Of a stretch of DNA of 64,000 nt, positions 28,301 through 37,300 are shown in pieces. The stretch lies in NCBI GenBank assembly GCA_023014485.1, contig JAJOZX010000997.1, positions 325,001-389,000 on the forward strand, given 5' to 3'. How positions within the stretch are numbered: the first letter of the stretch is position 1; each line of letters opens with the position of its first letter. The stretch is from Bathynomus jamesi (lineage: Eukaryota > Arthropoda > Malacostraca > Isopoda > Cirolanidae). The notes below the pieces were generated by a model. It saw only the letters and a program-made list of their open reading frames with translations, was not told where the DNA came from and did not search any database. The position numbers were made by a program, and so were the translations under genes.

Positions 28301-31300
28301 AGAAATTCGACCTGGCCTAAGTCCAACACACAAGGAGGGCGAGAATATGAATGAGAATATAAATACAAATGCGACAGAGAGTGAAAATGAAACACAGGCA
28401 CAAAACCTGTGTTCATACAAAAGACATTAGTACCAATATGAAAAAACAAGTAGGAAATCAAGAAAGTAGACTGAAACCGTCAAAAACAAAGGCCCAAAGT
28501 AAAAATGAGGAAGAAATTATATGCAAATATTATGCGAAAGAAAATTGTAGATATAAGGGAGGACAATGCATATATGAACTTCCTTTGTGCAATTTCTTTT
28601 ACAACAAGGGTCACTGTAAATTCGGTGACAACTGCAGATTCTATCACTCAGAAATTCACGAGACTTACGCGACATATGAAACCTGCTAATACGGGAAAAA
28701 CTGCAACTACCATGATCTCCCGACAAATTCAAAGGACAACAGGAAAAATGTAAAGAAAACCATGTACACGAATAGCGAACAAAAGTTTTTCAATATCGCA
28801 GAAACAGTACGACTTTTAAGTTTCATACAGCGCATGCAGTTCACACAGGTGGGAATCTCCGAGCCAGATCGCTTCCTGGCAAGAAGATACCAGAACAGCT
28901 AGGAGGAAACGGATCTCTCTCTTGAGGACCACGAGGTTACTAAACACGCAATACCGAAGAAAAATGAACTGGAAATGCACAAGGGGCAAAGCAAACCAAA
29001 GAACATAAATATTGTCCTGGCTAATATTCAAGGAATAAACCCAAACAACTCGCTAAACAAAGTTTCGTACCTGAAAGGATTTATGGACGAAACAAAGGTG
29101 GACATCGCATCCCTCACAGAAACGCATCTTAAAGATTGCCAAGGAAACTGCGAAAATTGTGAATACTATATTGGTAAGAAAGAGTTGCATATCGATGGTT
29201 TCAACCTACCAGAGCGGATAGAACAGCGAGACGTGAAGGTGGCTGTACTATTTATGTACATGTGAGTCATATGACAGAGACGGTAATAAGTAAATCAAAC
29301 GGTTTCGTGGAACTCCAAGCAGTGAAAAGAGAGAAACTAAACATGATACTGATAGTCATCTATAGACTTCCAAACACTCCAACTGAAGAATTTTCGGATC
29401 CCATTGATGATATCAGAAACCTAATAAAGGCCATGAACCCTCTATTCCCCGATATAATACTCTGCGGAAATTTTAATTTCCCATTTATAAAATACAAAAA
29501 GGTGGGTAGAAATACATGTGTACACCAGGACAAGGGGGACACAAGAGAAGACCAGGAGCGAGCAAAAATGTTGATGGCTCCAACAAACGAGTTTGTTGAC
29601 ACAAGCGATAACGGAAAACGCCAGAAAAAATAACTGCCTACATCTGGTATTCACAAATAACACGAACTTGTTTGTTGATATAAAAATAATCACACCTATT
29701 ATCTCAGACCACATAATCATCGAGATAACAAGTATGGCAAAAACATTGAAAGATAATACCCATACTGAAGAAGGAAGCAAATTTGGGACTTCTAACTTGA
29801 ACTCCAAGACCATAAATTGAGAAGCAATCATATCACACATGCCCCAAATAGAGTGGAAAATAGTTTTCGAGAATAAAACAACCTAAGAAATGCGAGCAAT
29901 CTCAGAAGGAAAGACGCTGGAAATTTTAGAAAAATTTGCTCCGAAAGCACAGCCAAAAGGAAAGAGGAACTGGTTCGAGAGGCAAAAGCGAACAATTTTT
30001 GGTAAAAGAGAGAGAATAGCGGAGAAGTTAGTTAATTACAGAGGTAACAATACCAGGAAAATAATACAAGAAAAACTGGAGAATATCGATAGGGCCATAT
30101 AGAGAGGGAAGAGGAAAAGGCGGTAGAAGTAATAAAGGATAATCCAAAATATTTCTATAGCTACGCGAAAAGAAAAACAAAAACGCGCGCCACTCTCGGG
30201 CCCTTAAGGAAATGATATAATGAACTAACGGACGATTTAAAAGAAATATCTGAAAAATTGAGAGCCCGGTATGAATCAGCCTTCAGTATCCCAAAAAGTG
30301 ACAAAGCGATACCTGACACAGATACTTTCTTTGAAGAGAAATTGCAAGGAGATTGTATAACATTTTTATTTTACCCCAGAACATATAGCACGAGTTATAG
30401 GACAAATGAAATCACACACAGCTGCAGGTCCGGACAAATGGAATGCATTATTGATTAAAAACTGTAAAAATGAAATAGCTACACCCATATGCTGGATAGT
30501 GGATATGGAGAAGATCCCTAGACTCTGGGAAATTATCGAATATCTTGAAAAGAGCAAACATTGTCCCAATATATAAGGGAGGGGATAGATCTCGAGTAAA
30601 AAACTACAGACCGGTCTCTACCAAAGTATTTGAAAAGAAAGATAGAGAGAAAATCTATGAATTCTTGGAGACACTGGAAAGACTCGACGAAAATCACCAC
30701 GGATTTCGATCAGGAAGATATGCCTATCACGACTTATAGAGCACTATAACAATATCCTAAATGTACTTGAAGGCAATGAAAACTATGATGTCGTATACAC
30801 GGATTTTGCTAAAGCTTTCGTCAAATGTCATCATGGTATAATAGCGCATAAAATGAAACGGATGGGAATAACTGGCAAAGTTAGAAAATGGAGCTATAAC
30901 TTCCTCGGAAGACGTCCACGGGTCTTTAAAATTTAAGGTATAGCATCATCAGAATCGGAAGTATGCAGCTCAGTACCACAAGGAACAGTATTGGCCGGCT
31001 CCTTCTCATTATTATGTTAACAGACATAGACAATGAAGTAAACAGCAATGATATAGTAACATCCTTTGCAGACGAAACAAAAATCAGCAGAAAAATCAGC
31101 GATGCAAAAGAAGTGGAGGCCTTGCAGAGAGAGAGAAACAGAATATACAAATGGTCAGAAGAGAAGAACGTAACATTTAACACCAAGAAATTTCAGCTCT
31201 TGAGATATGGTAGAAACGAAGAACTTAAACAGGGAGCATATTATGCCCCTGACAAACAGGAAATTCAGAGAAGCACGAAAGCGATCAATTTGGGGGTTAT

Positions 31301-34300
31301 AATGACCAATGTTGCCAAATTCGAGACACAAAGTCAGATAGCGATAAACAAAGCAAAAAGAGTCGCGGGGCACGTACTAAGAACTTTTAGAAGTAATGAT
31401 TCCCATGTTGAAAACGCTGATCATACCAAAACATCAATACTGCTCAGTCTTGACGCCCCCATACAAGAAGGAAGAAATTATTAAACTAGAAGAAATTCAG
31501 GAACAATTCACAGTTAAGACTGATGGCTGCAAAGAACTCAACTACTGGGAAAGACTACGTAAACTAAATCTGTACTCCCTGGAAAGAAGAGAGAGGTATA
31601 CCATAATCAACATAAGGAAAATGATCGAGTAACTGGTACCAAACCTCAAACTAAACCCATTTACTATCAAAACAACACTGGAAAATAGGAAAGGTAGAAT
31701 GTATAATGCTCCCAAATTAAAGGCCTGACAAGGGACCTCCTCCATACTGAATTAAAACAGCTTGGTTGTCAGGGGGCCCAAGACTTTCTAACCAGCTTCC
31801 AAAGGACGTTTGAAAAGTAACGGGTCAAAGTTTGTCTTCAAAAGAAGACTAGATACCTGGCTCAGGATGGTACCAGATGAGCCGGGTATATCTGGCTATG
31901 TGCGGTGGTCAGTGGAGAGGGCAAGAGAGCAACTCGGTTCTCCACCAAGCCAAGCCTAGAGGCGGGGGCACCAGCTTGACCTTCGTGTGAAGAGAGATCA
32001 ACGAGAGACCAACGCACGGAACTGCTACGAAGTTACGAGGTATACATATATATGATTATTACTATTATTATATTGATGTCGACATTTAGCTTATTAGGGG
32101 CCGTTCACAATTATCAACATTTTCATGAGCGTACAAACCGTACGCTGGGGGGCAGGGGGTTAAGGGCCGTTGTACGCTTTTAGAAATGCAAAAAACGTTG
32201 AACCAAATTCCAAACTGAACTGTTTGTGGACTCGGTATTAATATTATAGTGTGACAGTTTTGGATTGTGTATTGTGAGGTGGTTTCCTTTATTTTAATAG
32301 TGCTAAATTCCAATATTTTTTTTAATTTGAGTGTGAATATTAACTTGTATATTTCTAGTTTTTCAGTACAATACATTGTAAAAAAAAAAAATCAAATCAA
32401 CATTTTTCTTCTTGAAAATGTGTACTGTTTGTACACTTGTGAAAATGTTGATAATTGTGAATGGCCTCTTAGCATAAAACTGTTTTCAGAAAATGACAAT
32501 CAGAATGTAGTTTCCTGACGTACGTTTATATATATATATATATATTTTTTTTCCTTTCTTGTAGGAAAAAGCATAACTTGGAAATCGCAACGCAATATGT
32601 TAAAGTTATACTTAAAAGGTCCGACAGATTCCAGAATTTAAACGAACAGGTAAATATACATTTGTGTCGCATTTAATTTTGTTTATATGATGTGATGATA
32701 TAATACCAAACAAGTTACGATGTACAGTTTCGGAAAAAGTCCTAGAAACAAAAAAAAATTAAATGCTTAAAAAATTACTCGTTGGTAATATTTTGTTTTT
32801 GTTCGGATGTATTATTAGTTTTGGTGATTAATGAATTTAAAAAAAATCATTAGTGATTAGTAGAGCCCACATGTTCAGGAAAAAATGCCTTTTCCCCCGT
32901 TATTTTCTATTATCATCATCCCATTAGAGTTCCAAAATAGGCCTATCAGTTTGTTATATATATATATATATTTTTTTTTTTAATTGGGGTTGTTTAACCT
33001 CCGCAACATCTAGGTCTCCCATCCAACTACTACCAAGACCCCAATGTAGCTTAACTTCGCTGATCTCCGGGAAGCGGTGTTACGACATCTGCCACGACGT
33101 AGCATATATATATATATATATATATATAAAATTTCCCATTTACAAAATAAAAAAAAGGTGGGTAGAAATATATTTATACAGCAAGATAGGGAGGCACAAG
33201 AGAGGACCAGGAGCAAGCAAAAATGCTCATGGCTCTCGCAAACGAGTTTATGCTGACACAGGAGATAACAGAAAATACTAGGAAAAATAACTGCCTAGAT
33301 CTGGTATTCACAAATAACACGAACTTGATTGCCGATATAAAAATTACTCCAACTATTATCTCAGACCACAATATAATCGAGTTATCAACAAATATGGCGA
33401 TAACTTTAAAAGACAACACACATACGGAAGGAAAAAGCAAATTTGGGGCTTTTAATTTAAATTCCCAAGACCATAAATTGGGAAGAAATCAGATCACACA
33501 CGGCCCAAATAGAGTGGAGAACAGTCTTAGAGAATAAAACAACGGAGGGAATGCTAACAACCTTGGAAGAAAAGACGATGAAAATTTTCGAAAAATATGC
33601 TCCGAAAGCACAGCCAAAAGGGAAGAGGAATATTCAGCAAAAGAAAGAGTAGCGACGAAGTTAGCTAATTGCGGAGACAACAATGCCAGGAAAGTAATAA
33701 AAGAAAAACGAGAGAATCGATTGGGAAATGCAAACTCTGATAAAGGGCTATACAGAGAGGGAAGAGGAAAAGGCGGTAGAAGCAATAAAGGAAAATCCAA
33801 AATATTTCTACAGCTATAGGAAAACAAAAACGCGCGGTACTATCGGGCCCTTAAGGAAAGGAAATAATGAACTAACAGACGATCTAAAAGAAATATCTGA
33901 AACATTGAGAGCCCAGAATGAATCGGTCTTCAGTACCCTAAAAAGTGACAAAGCGATACCCGACACTGATGCATTCTTCAAAGAGAAATTGCAAGGAGAA
34001 TGTATAACAGACTTTGATTTTACCCCAGAAGATGTAGCGAGAGCTATAGGACAAATGAAATCACATTCAGCTGCAGGTCCGGACAAATGGAACGCACTAT
34101 TAATTAAAAACTGTAAAAATGAAATAGCTACACCGCATACTGAATATGGAGAAGTTCTCTAGACACGACGGGAAATACCGAGCATCTTGAAAAGAGCAAA
34201 CATTGTTCCTATATATAAAGGCGGGGATAGATTTCAAGCAAAGAACTATAGACCACTGTCCATGACGTCCTACCTCACGAAAATATTTGAAAGAATAGTC

Positions 34301-37300
34301 AAAGAAAATCTATGACTTGGAGACATTGGAAAGATTCAACGAAAATCAGCACGGATTCCGATCAGGAAGATCATGCCTCACAACTTACAGAGCATTATAA
34401 CAATATCCTAGATGCACTTGAAGGCAATGAAAAGTATAATGTCATATACACAGGATTTTGTTAAAGCTTTCGACAAATGCGTTCGTGATATAATAGCACA
34501 TAAAATGAAACATATGGGGAATAACAGGCAAAGTGGGAAAATGGATCTACAACTTCCTCGGAAAACGACTACAGGTGGTCAAAATTCAAGATGTATCATC
34601 ATCAGTATCAGAAGTACGCAGCTCAGTATCACAAGGTACAGTGCTGGTCCCACTCCTGTTCATTATCATGCTAACAGACATAGACAGTGGAGTAAACAGC
34701 AACAGTATAGTAACATCATTTGCGGACGATACAAAGATCAGCAGAAAAATCAGCGATGCAAATGAAGTGGATGCCTTGCAGAGGGACACGAACAAAATAT
34801 ACAAATGGTCAGAAGACAACAATATGACATTTAACACCGAGAAATTTCAGCTCTTGAGATATAGTAGAAATGAGGAACGTGAACACTGAACAGACTACAT
34901 ATTATGCTCCAGATAGACAAGAAATTCAGAGAAGTACGAAAGTGGTCGACTTTTGGGGGTAATAATGACCGATGATGCCAAATTCGAGACACCAAATCAG
35001 ATAGCGATAAACAAAGAGAGTCGCGGGGCAGGTACTAAGAACGTTCTAAAGGAGGGACAAGACAGTAATGATTACCATGCTGAAAAGACTGATCATACCA
35101 AAACTTGAATACTGCTCAGTTTTGACGTCCCCATATAAGAAGGAAGAAATTACTAAACTAGAAGCAACGCAGAGATTTCACAGCCAAGATTGATGGCTGC
35201 AAAGAACTCAACTACTGGGAAAGCCTACGTAAACTACATCTGTACTCACTAGAAAGAAGAGAGGTATGCTATAATCCAGGGCTGTGGAGTCGGAGCAAAT
35301 CCTTCAATTATAACCATAGCAGCCTAGGCCTAGCTCAATTTTATGAATAAAATAGATTTAACTTAATGTATAATATAATATATAAATATAGTTGCTTATA
35401 ATTAATAAGGATTATAATTAATTAATTAATTAATTAATTAATAATAAGGAAATTTAAAAATTTTGTACTAGCAACCCTAAATCTTTTTCAGATTTTTAGA
35501 TTTCAATTTGATAATTTTGATAAGCATCACTGAAAGAAGATTTAATGGAAGCGATCCTTTTTTTAAGAACAAATTCAGTTTAGGTTAGTACATTTTGTTA
35601 CGGATGTTTATAATAATACAAAAACATCTTATTAACTTGCTAAACCAATAATAATCTTATTTTGTTTAAGTTTCAATCAGTTTGTATTTTGGGATTTATT
35701 GTCATTTTTGAATAAAGAGAAAAAAGCCATTAAGGCATAGTTACAGCCACTAAGTAACCTGATGAGTCATGTGGTGGTGACGAAATGCCTTGTTTATGAA
35801 TCTCCATTGGCCTAATAAAGCTAATCGTAATCAATTTGGCCTTAACATTCCGTCGGAGTCGTAATTATACAAGTCAGATTTCTGGAGTCGGAGTTGGAGT
35901 CGGCAAATTTTATCACCGACTCCACAGCCCTGCTATAATCTACATATGGAAAATGATCGAAAAACTGGTACCAAACCTCAAACTAAACCCAATTACCACC
36001 CAAACAACGCTGAAAAATAGGAAAGGCAGAATGTGTTGTGTTTCCAAACTAAAGGCCTGACAAAGGACCTACTCAGCTCTGAAGGAAAATAGCTTGGTCG
36101 TCAGGGGGCCAAGAATTTTCATCCAGCTTCCAAAGGACCTCAGAAACGTTACAGGGGTCACAGTTGAAGTCTTCAAGAGAAGACTAGATGCGTCGCTGAG
36201 GACGGTACCAAATGAGCCGGGTGTACCTGGCTATGTACGGTGGAGAGCGCAAGAGAGCAACTCGCTCCTCCACCAAACCAGGACAAGAGACGGGGCCACC
36301 AGCTTGACCTTCGTGTGAAGAAAGACCGACGCATGGAATGTGGAACCCTAACAAAGTATATATTTGTTTTAAACATCACAAACTCTTCTAAACTTTACTA
36401 TGAACCTCCTCCGCAGTGACTTGGCCATTGCACCAAAAGGTCTTCTTTTCTACAATTTCGCAATTACGCGTTTTCAAAGCAAATTTGTAAATGCCTATTT
36501 TGAATGTTTATTTTGCCTGCCTTATTTAAAGGTTTTTAGTGCCTAACTAAACATCCGGGCTGTAGTGATTAGCAATTTTTTTTTTTTTTTTTTAATATAA
36601 ATTTTGTTGAAAGAACTTTTTTTGAAACTGTACTTCAACTACAAAAGCCAAATAGTACTTAATTTTTAGTGTGATAAAATTTTTGCTTTGTAGAATTTGG
36701 CCGTAAGCTTATTTTTATTATTGAAAAGGGCCAACTTTCTTCCTTTCTAATATGTAATAATTAAAAAATTTTGAATTGCTTCAAAACAAATTTTATATAA
36801 TTAATAAAATTATTTCACGATAATAACGTCATTGAAAATATAAAGCTTTTAAATACTTCAGCTGAGAAGATCACCGAAACGCAGTTCTAAAATTGCTGTT
36901 ATGGTTATCTGGATAGTTGAAATTTTTTAACTTTTAACTTTTCTTTCAGTTGTGAAATATCTGTTATGGTGAATTAAGTTGATATTACTTGAAGAAATGT
37001 ACGATACGACTTCGACTTTAATGTAAACTGGAAAACATGACAAATAATTTAAGACTGTGACGAGTTGTAAAATTATTCTTTAAATATAATACGTGTACTT
37101 TCGACACTGATTATAGAGTACAAGTTAAGAATCTCTTTGATGGACAAATTGGCATATCACTGACTACGTTATAAGCCGTGAAACTTAGGCAATTTATTTT
37201 ATGCAATCTGAGTCACAATCTTAAGAAGACTGACAGTGTAGTGTTAAGATGCCTTGCTTAACTGTTATTAGCTGGTGCAATGGATTTGAAAGTTTTGCTC

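Larger units (their letters stand above)
24700..32070 (+). mobile_element. LINE C, split by a 3.2-kb DNA transposon
   Basis: Non-LTR retrotransposon with ORF1 (24775-28930, interrupted at 25126-28317) and ORF2 (28975-31960). The 3'UTR contains AGCTTGACCTTCGTGTGAAG and ends near an (ATT)n patch. The 5' boundary is uncertain. It lies within the 13.9-kb intron of the zinc-finger gene in the same orientation. A related 5'-truncated copy lies at 33127-36340. Confidence 0.85.
33127..36340 (+). mobile_element. LINE D, 5'-truncated relative of LINE C
   Basis: It starts abruptly after (TA)n, within the endonuclease, and runs through RT to a 3'UTR with ACCAGCTTGACCTTCGTGTG. It is collinear with LINE C. 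It is interrupted by a hAT MITE at 35277-35932. It lies in the intron between exons 32565-32649 and 38229-38369. Confidence 0.9.

Noticed and set aside
28816..29840. Minus-strand frames over LINE C
   Set aside because: Antisense shadows of the LINE endonuclease; a similar case lies at 33174-33827.
32985..33103. A genuine 5S rRNA gene
   Set aside because: Only the internal region matches, the 5' and 3' ends of 5S are not intact, and the sequence continues into a shared non-5S tail found in other copies.
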